In this document: piece by piece, positions 37,765 to 46,899 of the stretch | Layout: each line of letters starts with the position of its first letter | Numbering within the stretch: position 1 is the stretch's first letter | Assembly (NCBI GenBank): GCA_001600355.1 | Contig: BCJU01000003.1 | Coordinates: forward strand, 1,802,519-1,866,518 | Source of the DNA: Meira nashicola | Taxonomy: Eukaryota > Basidiomycota > Exobasidiomycetes > Exobasidiales > Brachybasidiaceae | Reading direction: 5' to 3' | DNA: 64,000 nt | Notes under the pieces: generated by a model | Databases searched by the model: none | Told to the model about the DNA's origin: nothing | What the model saw: only the letters and a program-made list of their open reading frames with translations | Program-made: the position numbers and the translations under genes

Positions 37765-39669
37765 ATGAGCAGAGTGTTGGCCACCTTTAAAGGCCTGTAT
37801 AATAACCATCAAGCAAAGATAATCTTTAGAACTCAACAACGATTATTCTTCACTACAATCCCAACGATGGCTACTGCTTCAATGTCAGTAGATACGGCAA
37901 CGGCCAGTATCCATCCAAACGGATCCCAATCTTCACTACCTGATTCTCCAACTTCAATCTTAGCAGGAACGAAATCGGGAAGAAAGATAGCTTCAACGCC
38001 TACGCCTACAACTTATTCAGCACCACCGATTCCGAAAACGTTTCGTGATTCTGTTGGTGCTTACTTTCGTAAATCAGATAGTGCAGCACCGGAATTGTTT
38101 TTATATAGACATACAGGATATTTTCAAGGAGCAACTTTGCAAAATGCTCCAAACTCTGATTTAATGACCGCATTCAAATCAGCCCAATCACCTGCTCTTC
38201 GACAATTACAAGGAGTAGAACATGCTGCACATCAATCAGGTGATGCAAAACAAATAGAATCACCACAACATAGCGTTGCAAACAATGCGCATACAAAGGG
38301 GAAAGATCGAGCTACAGTTGGTACGGAACTTAATTCGGACGGTAAAGTTGGTAGCATTCGATTGATCGATATTGGTTCTAGTACTGCTTCAGGTGGCGGC
38401 TTTGCATCTTGGTTTACCTCTGCAACGCCACGTATGATTAACATGTTGGAAATCGGTACACCTAGACCGGTTGAAGAGGTTCAAGCTGATGATAAAGAAG
38501 AAAAAGTTGTCCTTTTGCACGGATACGGAGCAGGAACAGCGTTCTTTTTTCAAAACTTGAAAGCCTTAGCTGGACATCCTGATAGTAGATTGTATGCATT
38601 AGATTGGCTAGGAATGGGAAGAAGTAGTCGTGTACCTTTTCACATCACAAGCAAGCAAGCAAAGACTACTGAAACAAGAGTAGAAGCAGCTGAAACATTT
38701 TTCGTTCAAGCTTTAGAAGATTGGAGACAAACTATGGGATTGAAAAAGATTACTCTTGTCGGACATAGCTTAGGTGGTTATTTGTCGGTTGCATATTCAT
38801 TAAAATACCCACAAAATGTCAATAGACTCGTATTACTATCTCCTGCAGGTATACCCGAAGCTCCTGAAGAGGCAAAAAGTGAAAACAATAACTCACTACC
38901 CAAACCGGCCGATCGAAAAGATGCAGACAAGATTGCAGCTGAAGTACAACAATCACAACAAGAAGTTGCACCGGATAGCGAAGAGCAGAGAAGATTAGAT
39001 TCGGATAGAACGATCAATGCAACATCCACAACGAAAAGAAGAGGAAGCAATGATGTTAGAGAGCGGATACAAACGATTAAACCAGGCGAAACATCTGACT
39101 CTGAAGATGCAAGCGGCAACCTTCCTAAACCTCCACCTAGAATTCGTTCTCGCACTCGTAATATGGTTCAATTCTTATGGGAAGCTAATTTGAGTCCATT
39201 TGCTATCTTACGTACAAGTACAATCTTTGGACCAATGTTAGCGGGAGGATATACATCAAGACGATTTGCAAGTCTACCCGATGAAGATTTACGAGCATTA
39301 CATGCATATTGTTATGATGTCTTTACTTCTCGTGGTTCATCAGAATATTGTCTTGCACATATTCTTGCACCTTTTGGTTATGCAAGAATGCCAATGGTAA
39401 AACGTATTTCAGCTTTACCAAAAACGTTACCTGTTACGTTTATTTATGGTGAACGCGGAATCGATTGGATGGACGAAGAAGGTGGTAAACAATCAGTTAA
39501 AGCTTTAGCTAAGGCTGGAAATCCGCATGCTCGTTGCTTTGCCGTTCCTCATTCTGGTCATCATGTTTACCTTGATAATCCACGTGCTTTTGATACCCTA
39601 CTCGGACGTGTTTTACGTGGTCAAGCAGATGATGCTGGAAAAGCTGGCTCTTTAGCTGCACAAGGATGA
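37765..39669 (+). CDS. mitochondrial CGI-58/Cld1-type alpha/beta hydrolase
   Basis: A 634-residue alpha/beta hydrolase of the ABHD4/5-Cld1 family. The N-terminal 35 residues (MSRVLATFKGLYNNHQAKII and a following FRTQQRLFF) look like a mitochondrial presequence, which favours the ATG at 37765 over the one at 37867. Core motifs: VVLLHGYGAGTAFFFQNL; the nucleophile elbow GHSLGGYLSVAYSLKYP (Ser335, so catalytically competent, unlike CGI-58); and HHVYLD (near 599-604), the family HX4D motif that includes the catalytic His. Yeast Cld1 is the mitochondrial cardiolipin deacylase; relatives are lysophospholipid acyltransferases or lipases. Two low-complexity insertions stand out: about 65 residues before the core and a charged Ser/Glu/Lys insertion of about 95 residues (about 370-465) before the lid. 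Neither is in typical Cld1. Confidence 0.85.
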   Translation: MSRVLATFKGLYNNHQAKIIFRTQQRLFFTTIPTMATASMSVDTATASIHPNGSQSSLPDSPTSILAGTKSGRKIASTPTPTTYSAPPIPKTFRDSVGAYFRKSDSAAPELFLYRHTGYFQGATLQNAPNSDLMTAFKSAQSPALRQLQGVEHAAHQSGDAKQIESPQHSVANNAHTKGKDRATVGTELNSDGKVGSIRLIDIGSSTASGGGFASWFTSATPRMINMLEIGTPRPVEEVQADDKEEKVVLLHGYGAGTAFFFQNLKALAGHPDSRLYALDWLGMGRSSRVPFHITSKQAKTTETRVEAAETFFVQALEDWRQTMGLKKITLVGHSLGGYLSVAYSLKYPQNVNRLVLLSPAGIPEAPEEAKSENNNSLPKPADRKDADKIAAEVQQSQQEVAPDSEEQRRLDSDRTINATSTTKRRGSNDVRERIQTIKPGETSDSEDASGNLPKPPPRIRSRTRNMVQFLWEANLSPFAILRTSTIFGPMLAGGYTSRRFASLPDEDLRALHAYCYDVFTSRGSSEYCLAHILAPFGYARMPMVKRISALPKTLPVTFIYGERGIDWMDEEGGKQSVKALAKAGNPHARCFAVPHSGHHVYLDNPRAFDTLLGRVLRGQADDAGKAGSLAAQG

Positions 39670-39763
39670 TGGATTTTGACAATTTGCTATAGATTTCATG
39701 TCTCTCTAAATTGTTACAATAGATGCATTTTTTAATAATATAATCAGACGAAACTATTTATTT

Positions 39764-42700
39764 TTACTGAATTTGAATTTCGAGCAATGTTGCACCTTCT
39801 CCTAATGGTTGAGGACTTGCAACGCCTTCCATTGTTAGATTTACGTAACGGGCTTGTAATGAAGTAGAACTGTCGGTCGAATTTGTCAAATTGATATCGG
39901 TCACGTTCCATGCATTTGGCAATTGAACGATTGCTTGTTTCACTGCATTATCGTTTGCATCATAAGGTGTAGTGATATTGACGGCCAAACGATCGACGAT
40001 TGTACGATAAGCAGTAGAAGTATCATTTGCGCTTGAAGTTTGATTTGCTTGAGTGTTATCCTCAGAAATAGACAAAGAAACAAATTGTGGTGGAAGTGTA
40101 CCAAAGTTCAAATGAACGTTATTCAAAGTTTGCACTTTACCTAAATCAATTACTAAAGAAGCCGATTGATTTGCTGAAATGGGTTGATAGTACGTCGCAT
40201 TTGAACCATCATTTGCTCCAAATGCAACATTTGTACCCGTATGTGCGGCTTGTAACATACTCGTAATTTCAGCAGAAGATGTTGAATCCGTTACATTTGC
40301 TTCACTTCCGTCATCGATTGCTGTGCATAAGGCGATGTTTGTTTGATTTCCACTGTTATTGTTCTCAAAACTGTTGATTGTCCTTGTAGAAACTTGGATT
40401 GATTGTCCAACTTCTACGGATTGTGTTCCATTAGATGTTTGAACGGAAACGGGTGAAGAACCATTCCTATGTGTGATTGTGGTAGTCGTATTTCCCAATT
40501 CAACGTCCAAGATACTATCACCGTGATGAACACCACGAATCGTTAAACCTCCAGATAATTGAGGTGGAAGGTTTGGATCGATAAACATACTATTATCTGT
40601 AGAATTTCTTGCACGATAACCCAAGAAACCATGTGTATACATTTGCAATAAACCACCATGACCAGTCAAGAATGTATAAGCAGGATTTACACCTCCTGCT
40701 GGATTACTACCACCATTGGTTTTATAATCGTCATTGATTTGTTCACTGAATTGACCGAATTGACGTTCATATGGTAAGCCAGCTTGAAGTAATCTTGTGA
40801 AACCTTCACAAGAAGGTCCAACATATGTGTTCTTATCACCATCAAGCTGTGTTGCTGCGATACCATAGATCGAGTAAGTCATTCCAGGTCCAGATGGATC
40901 TGTGGCCTCGGAGTAGTAGTTGAGGTCGGATCTTGGGGCTGGCTCGCGATCAGGGAATTCACGATTGTATTCCAACGGGTAGATGAGCAAAGGAACGTCT
41001 GCTTGTTTAACCTCAACCGTACTGTTGAAACCTTCATACTCCAAAACGATGTCGGAAGAATTTTCACGTAATAAAGTGATTTCATTCGCAATTGTACTCC
41101 AATTTTGCGCATTAAGAGAATCGATAGACTTGTTGAGCAAAGAAGCGGCATACAAGGTATCCAAGATCACCGTTGTCAAACCTGCGTTTGTAAAAGCACC
41201 ATTATTTTTATGATTTGCATATTCATCTGGATCCGTCAAGTTCAAAGTGACATAACGACGAACGCCTGCAGGAGGATTAACGGTACTATTACCGTCTTGT
41301 AAAGTTTCATTTTCAGGTGTAGGTGTGACTTGTGAAGCCCAAAAGCGTGAAACACCTTCCATGATTGGCCATGCTTGTGTTGAAAGGAAGGTTTGATTGT
41401 TTGTTTGTAAATAGTATTGCCAATGTGCTAATGCGATATCATTGTTCAAATGATATTCATAATCATAGCATGGTCCAATACCCGTGCAATTCTGATAACG
41501 TGCGCTTACCCATGGATAAAGAATACCTGGCTTTCCATATTGTTGAGCATTTTTTTCTAATTGATCGGGTACTCTGGAACGATAATTGAGCATCGATTCA
41601 GCAAATTGTGGATAAAGCAAAGATAAGGAGGGGAACATAAACGTTTCCGCATCCCAAAAGATGGAACCTGCATACGAATCAGATGTTAAACCAGAGGGTG
41701 CAATAGAATTATCACCTAAACCTGGTCCTTCACTTCCACTTCTGACGTTTGATAAAATATGGAACAAGCTTGCACGAGCTTGACGTTGTAATTGACGAAG
41801 TAAAGGTGTTGATTGATCTTGAATGATGATATCACCTCCATCATTCCATTCTTGTTCCCATTCTTGAACGTGTTCGTTTATCAATGAATCCCAACCATCA
41901 ACTCTTGCTTGTTGCGTTGCAGAGAGAGCAGTTTGACGTGCAGCTGCACCGAATGCGTCACTTGACGCAATTCCTACTGCTTTCCATACATTGATCGTTT
42001 GTGAACGTCCATCGAATTGCGCTTCGAATGATTGTGTGATAGTAGATGCGTTTTCAGATCCAATCAAAGCACCAACTGAAGATGGTAGGCTGGCATTAGA
42101 GCCTAAAACTGAATCGTCACCTTGCAATGCTGAAAAGATGTAAGCTGTCACATTCGGTACACCATTTGGCTCAACGGTGGAATATATGCTACGATCTTGT
42201 TCTGTTACTTGACCACTAGTTCCATTTTGCGTACGTGCAGCTGCTTGACCATCCAGAGCATCTGTGATAACAAAAGAAGTTCCATTACTCAAACCTGAAA
42301 TCTGCAAACGCATCAAGCCCAAAGGAGCACGTTTCCTGTGTGCAATAATAGTATAACGCAAATTAATTGGTTGCGCATATCCTTCTGGTTGCCATTGAAC
42401 ATCAGTGATCACTGTACCATTTCTGATCGATAAAGATTGGGTAAAGTTCTTAATCGTATTCGAATTAATGCCGGGAGCATAAGTTGCTTCTGAAGAATTA
42501 TCGGTAGAATTACGAATGGTAAAGTATAATTGTGGCCAAGAAGGTAAAAGAGAAATAACTTGTTCTCCTCCATTTTGTGGAAAATTTGTACCTAAAGTTG
42601 AATTTTGAACGTCATAGAATCCTGCTACCATTGATGCCGTAACACGAGGTCCGAAGAGTGGCCATCCTTGACCTAATGCTTTCGGATCGCTTGGATCTGG

Positions 42701-42988
42701 AGCGAATGATTGAAATCCAACACCTGCTGCAGGTAAACGCGCACCAATATATCCGTTAGAAACATAAGGTTGAGCAGTGAAACTTGTTTGATTCAAGATA
42801 TTTTCAACGAATGTCCAATCGGATACGTTAACATTAGAAGGCGAAGTCGTTGTTGAAGAAGAATTGTCCGTTTGTTGTCTTGCAAAAAGATCATTTATGA
42901 TTGTAGAAAGTTCGTCTCGATTTGTCGGTCTTGATAAAATTGTTGTCAGGCTTGCCATAATGGCAGCCCAAATGAATGTATTTCGCAT
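39764..42988 (-). CDS. ATH1: secreted/vacuolar acid trehalase (GH65, Ath1 type)
   Basis: A 1074-residue glycoside hydrolase family 65 protein with a signal peptide (MRNTFIWAAIMASLTTILS, about 1-19) and dozens of N-x-S/T sequons. The N-terminal beta-sandwich spans about 60-370 (YVSNGYIGARLPAAGVGF). The (alpha/alpha)6 catalytic barrel runs from about 395 to 800, with FWDAETFMFPSLSLLYP, RVPDQLEKNAQQYGKPGILYPW and DPDEYANHKNNGAFTNAG near the catalytic acid. A C-terminal beta region and a discoidin-like region (SASLVIDLGKVQTLNNVHLNF) follow. Ath1-type enzymes hydrolyse external or vacuolar trehalose to glucose at acidic pH. Length and layout match the fungal family. It is convergent, at about 95 bp, with the Cld1-type gene. 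Confidence 0.93.
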   Translation of the reverse strand: MRNTFIWAAIMASLTTILSRPTNRDELSTIINDLFARQQTDNSSSTTTSPSNVNVSDWTFVENILNQTSFTAQPYVSNGYIGARLPAAGVGFQSFAPDPSDPKALGQGWPLFGPRVTASMVAGFYDVQNSTLGTNFPQNGGEQVISLLPSWPQLYFTIRNSTDNSSEATYAPGINSNTIKNFTQSLSIRNGTVITDVQWQPEGYAQPINLRYTIIAHRKRAPLGLMRLQISGLSNGTSFVITDALDGQAAARTQNGTSGQVTEQDRSIYSTVEPNGVPNVTAYIFSALQGDDSVLGSNASLPSSVGALIGSENASTITQSFEAQFDGRSQTINVWKAVGIASSDAFGAAARQTALSATQQARVDGWDSLINEHVQEWEQEWNDGGDIIIQDQSTPLLRQLQRQARASLFHILSNVRSGSEGPGLGDNSIAPSGLTSDSYAGSIFWDAETFMFPSLSLLYPQFAESMLNYRSRVPDQLEKNAQQYGKPGILYPWVSARYQNCTGIGPCYDYEYHLNNDIALAHWQYYLQTNNQTFLSTQAWPIMEGVSRFWASQVTPTPENETLQDGNSTVNPPAGVRRYVTLNLTDPDEYANHKNNGAFTNAGLTTVILDTLYAASLLNKSIDSLNAQNWSTIANEITLLRENSSDIVLEYEGFNSTVEVKQADVPLLIYPLEYNREFPDREPAPRSDLNYYSEATDPSGPGMTYSIYGIAATQLDGDKNTYVGPSCEGFTRLLQAGLPYERQFGQFSEQINDDYKTNGGSNPAGGVNPAYTFLTGHGGLLQMYTHGFLGYRARNSTDNSMFIDPNLPPQLSGGLTIRGVHHGDSILDVELGNTTTTITHRNGSSPVSVQTSNGTQSVEVGQSIQVSTRTINSFENNNSGNQTNIALCTAIDDGSEANVTDSTSSAEITSMLQAAHTGTNVAFGANDGSNATYYQPISANQSASLVIDLGKVQTLNNVHLNFGTLPPQFVSLSISEDNTQANQTSSANDTSTAYRTIVDRLAVNITTPYDANDNAVKQAIVQLPNAWNVTDINLTNSTDSSTSLQARYVNLTMEGVASPQPLGEGATLLEIQIQ

Positions 42989-43948
42989 GATTGATCTCTA
43001 GTATATTCTGGTCGAGATGAAGATGGATGGACGGAAAAATAAGAAGAAAGACAATATAATTCATAGGGGCATTCATTATTCGCACATTCCGTCTCCATAG
43101 GAGCATTGATTATGTGTACGATACATTCTCCCTTTGCCCCGGAGTCACTTTCGCCGCGCCCGCATTTGAAGAAAAAGTTGGGGTGTCAAAAGAGCATGTA
43201 CCTGATCACCACTCTAAAATAAGTAAAGAAAAAAAGTTTTAATTCATCCGGAGGCAAGATGACGAAACTTTTTCGGAAAATCTCTTGGAACACTAGCACA
43301 TTTACGCTAAAAATAATTTGGCCGATGCATCTTACAAAAAAAGACAGACACTTGAAATTTTAAACTACAATCTCTCTCATCATGTGTGGAATTATCCCTC
43401 TAATCGGCAGCGTTAAAGCGTTAAGAGCATGCATACATACATGCCTACACATATGCAGGATGTCTCGCATTTTTATCGTATTCTTGTAGGTCGGCGTCTT
43501 TCTTCTTTGTTCGCTAAAAGCGGCCCATTTTCTTCTTCCAGCTTTTTCTCCACACAAAATTCTCCACTTTGGACAGCGCTGCGCTACGCAACGCCTTTAG
43601 CGGTGTGGACGGCAAAAGAATGGCACTGCGTATAATAAAAGGCGGCGGCGCCTATTGCGGGGAGGAAAGAAACCGCGTTGCACCCAATACCTGTGCCGTA
43701 CGGCGTAAGGCCCGCTTAGGCTGCCGTGTCTTTAAGATCAACGGACCGTACATGATTTTATGACGACAGCTAAGTTCTTGGCACAGCACAACGTCCTTGC
43801 AAATCGGTAAAACTTTCAAGTCAGCATGTCTTCATTTTATAGCTTAGTAAGGTAAAGAAAGAAATACAATTTGGTAAAATAGATGGTAATGAATGTTGCA
43901 AATATATATTGTACAAAGTGAGTTTAATTCTGTTTCATAAGATACAAG
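42989..43948. promoter_or_regulatory. spacer upstream of trehalase with both recurrent words and a GC-rich island
   Basis: Promoter side of ATH1 and 3' side of the seven-helix gene. It holds GCATACATAC (43431-43440), GCGCTGCGC (43576-43584) and a roughly 100-base GC-rich patch at about 43635-43735 with GGCGGCGGCGCC and GTACGGCGTAAGGC. The patch contrasts with the surrounding AT-rich DNA. It could be a worn repeat or an unrecognised structured RNA. No ORF is credible. Confidence 0.5.
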
Positions 43949-45547
43949 TCACCGTGTAGGATTGTAAACGTATCCCATATCCTCTTCATCATCATCTTCA
44001 TCCTCATCATCGATAGGAATCTGACTCATTTGAGTGCCTTGAACGCCATCGCTGGATAATGTTGGTAAGATGGGTGCTGAATTTGGCAATCCTCTAGAAT
44101 TTAATAAAGAAGATCTGTTTAACCTATGCGTAAACCTTTGGTGATGATTGTAATATTCAGATTGAAATCCTTGTTGTTCATGATGTATATTACTCAACCT
44201 AACCCTTCTAGGTGAAGATAAACTTCTACTTAATGGACTTGTAGGTGAACGTGAAGAATGATGATTAACGATATCCGTCTTTTCTTCTACAAATATTTGT
44301 AAAGGTCTTTCTTCACCCCCACTCTTGGAAGAATTATCATCTAAGATTGTATCTTTTTCCGCACTTCCAACGTGAAGCGTTGATGGTGATCTTGAAGGAT
44401 CAAAATCGTTATGAAAACTTAATCTGTTTGTTGGTTGAGCACTTGTTGATCTTCCTCTTTGGGTCTTTGATGTATAAGTCACAGGACTGACAGGACTGCT
44501 AGGAATAATTCCAACAGTTGATGATCTTCCACTTCTCCTGTTATTGCTAAATGCATTACTTGTATTACTCGTTCTGTAATCACATTGACATTGACAATCA
44601 CTTCCATACTTTGATCTTGAACGACTTAAAGCTTCGGATGTTTGACGAAACATTAATCCTGCCACTAAAGGTCCAACGACGACCAATTCGGTTACACATA
44701 AAACTTGATAAGAAGTCGTGTTATCCTTTCCTAAAGTGTAGTATAAAGTTAAAAAGACGATATAAGACAATACCAAAATGAGAAAGTATCCAATACCTTG
44801 TCTTAGTAATAAATTACTGATGAAAAATTCTCCAACATCATGACCTGCTGCCTTTCGTTCTTCTTTACTCTTGAGCAAATCTTGTGATTTTGTACTTATT
44901 AATGCAAAAGTGTTTGTTAATCCTCCTTCCATTAATTTGTGCGTTGTAAGCAACAATATAGCCGTATTGAAAACGAGCATCAAACAAATAAAAATAATAA
45001 ATATCGTCCCATGAGGTTGATCGTAAATTGAAGCTACTTGGTAACCACAAAATTCCGAAAGAGGAATTTGATAACCTATTCCGAAATAAATAATACTATA
45101 AAGACTCATAACAGCATAACTTAGCATTCCGATTGACAATGAGATGACGATATCCCTTCTCCAACCATAAACAGCTAACGTACGTTGAAAGAAGATAAAA
45201 TCCGCCAAAATGAGAGCGAACCAAAATAAGATATTGATGACCCTTCCCGTTCGTTTACAGTCCATTCCAGGCACATTCAAGAATAAAATCGTTAAGATTA
45301 GAAATGCTGCTGAGCCTAATCGACAAAAGAAATAAGAAATTCGATTGGAGGCTTTCATTGGCTCTTTCCAACCTTCTTTTTTTAGTAATCGAATATCATA
45401 TGCAATATTTCCAAATAATTCCATCGTTATCAAACCAAGTCCAAAAGATAATAATAGCATATTTGCTAATAAACTTGGTGCTTGTTTATTGGGAACATGA
45501 TGAAGCGAAACATTTCCAAATTGAGCAAAACTACTAAAGTCTGCCAT
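43949..45547 (-). CDS. orphan seven-helix membrane protein (GPCR-like)
   Basis: A 532-residue protein with seven predicted transmembrane helices within the first 320 residues, in order: LLLSFGLGLITMELFG; AAFLILTILFLNV; INILFWFALILADFIFF; IVISLSIGMLSYAVMSLY; IIFICLMLVFNTAILLL; YFLILVLSYIVFLTLYY; LCVTELVVVGPLVAGLMF. A Cys-rich juxtamembrane segment (DCQCQCD) comes next, then a 200-residue Ser/Arg-rich cytosolic tail and an acidic end (DDEDEDDDEEDMG). Topology and a long Ser-rich tail resemble fungal GPCRs, but I do not recognise Ste2/Ste3, Gpr1, Pth11 or the opsin classes. The start is the ATG at 45547; the frame upstream begins only at a GTG. Ligand and function are unknown. Confidence 0.75.
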   Translation of the reverse strand: MADFSSFAQFGNVSLHHVPNKQAPSLLANMLLLSFGLGLITMELFGNIAYDIRLLKKEGWKEPMKASNRISYFFCRLGSAAFLILTILFLNVPGMDCKRTGRVINILFWFALILADFIFFQRTLAVYGWRRDIVISLSIGMLSYAVMSLYSIIYFGIGYQIPLSEFCGYQVASIYDQPHGTIFIIFICLMLVFNTAILLLTTHKLMEGGLTNTFALISTKSQDLLKSKEERKAAGHDVGEFFISNLLLRQGIGYFLILVLSYIVFLTLYYTLGKDNTTSYQVLCVTELVVVGPLVAGLMFRQTSEALSRSRSKYGSDCQCQCDYRTSNTSNAFSNNRRSGRSSTVGIIPSSPVSPVTYTSKTQRGRSTSAQPTNRLSFHNDFDPSRSPSTLHVGSAEKDTILDDNSSKSGGEERPLQIFVEEKTDIVNHHSSRSPTSPLSRSLSSPRRVRLSNIHHEQQGFQSEYYNHHQRFTHRLNRSSLLNSRGLPNSAPILPTLSSDGVQGTQMSQIPIDDEDEDDDEEDMGYVYNPTR

Positions 45548-46899
45548 TGTGATGATGTAGGATATATGCGCGCAAGGTCGTCCGTCGTATTTTCTGGGTC
45601 TTTTGACGATTGGCCGAAACGGCACAACCTAATCAAAGAAAAAGGTGAAGAGTGATGATGTCGATGATGATTATGACGATGATGGAAGCGTAAACAAGGT
45701 TCATTAAGTTGTCATTGCCATATGTATGCGGTCATTATTCCATTGATGAATTTGTGTACATATGTATATGCCGTCTTCCATCAACTTGTCGCTTATTGTT
45801 CTGAGTGCCCGGCCAGGGATAAGATCGATGCCATTGTTTTGCTCTTTGCGTAGAATTCTTGCATAAAAACCTTCTTTTATTTTCCCCGCGATGCAAGCAA
45901 AAAAGAAAAAGAAAGAGAGAATTTGAACAATTTTTGGCATTTCTCTCATGCATGTATTGTATGTATGCACAGTCATTGTTCATATGAAATTACCATTGTA
46001 CGAACTTGACTCAATTAGCCTAGGCACGTCACAAATCCAGGCTACATATCATCTTACCATACCTGAGACCCAACCTAGACCATAAAAAGGCATTCGCTGA
46101 GTCAATTTCATGAGGTACAATCACGTACATACGTTTTAGACTGTGTTATGCAAGGTACGTTTGATAACTTTGAATAAGACGCAGGGAAATTGCATAAATT
46201 GAAGTTTTATAAGTGTGTATTGTTGTTGTTGGCGTGTATGTATGCAGGCTATACTGCATGCAGACCGAAGCGCGGCGCAGCGCACTTCATTCTTACTCAA
46301 CAAAATACATAGGCAGACGATTCACTGCATACATTCCCGCTTCATGAGCTGCAGTCATCATTGTTTAGTAAGACGGGATTTGAATTTTGAACATAAAATG
46401 AATTTTCCTTCTGTAGGCCGATCAAAGAATCATTTTGACAGTGTTCTTTCTTTCTCTCTTTCATAGTCGATCAGAGAGTATACTTTTCTAAAGAATAGTA
46501 CGGTAAAAGTGGCTGAGTACATATCATACTACATATGTTTATCCCAATCCGGTTTTTAATGTGATTTCTAAATCCAATGTCATGGGAGCGCAGCGCAGGT
46601 CAACGCGAGTCCGTTTAGATCAGGCGCAGCGCTGAACCAAGCAACACATTACATATCTTCATCCATTTCACAGTTCCCCACACAACTGGATAAATTGACA
46701 TAGTCTATATAAAGCTTGGTGGCTGTTGAATGTACGAACAGATGTGCAAGATGCAACGCTGCGCTGCGCAGCGCCTTAAAGCACAATCCGACTCGATACA
46801 TTCCATACATACAGAATTCCTACTCGGCTGGTTTGCAATTTTGTTGACTTTGTATTGCAATAAAAAAGATGAAATACACGTGACAATAATATTATTAAA
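45548..46899. promoter_or_regulatory. large spacer rich in the recurrent words
   Basis: Upstream of the seven-helix gene and downstream of the HDEL protein gene. It contains GTATGTATGC twice (45959-45968 and 46236-46245). It also has GCGCAGCGC or its complement five times (46275, 46588, 46624, 46761 and 46766), the last two overlapping as the near-palindrome GCGCTGCGCAGCGC. This is the densest site in the window. Only short featureless ORFs occur. Confidence 0.6.
46761..46774. repeat. near-palindromic double copy of GCGCAGCGC
   Basis: GCGCTGCGC and GCGCAGCGC overlap by four bases to give a GC-rich palindromic 14-mer. It could form a hairpin or bind a dimeric factor. It lies in the 3' flank of the HDEL protein gene. 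Confidence 0.65.
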
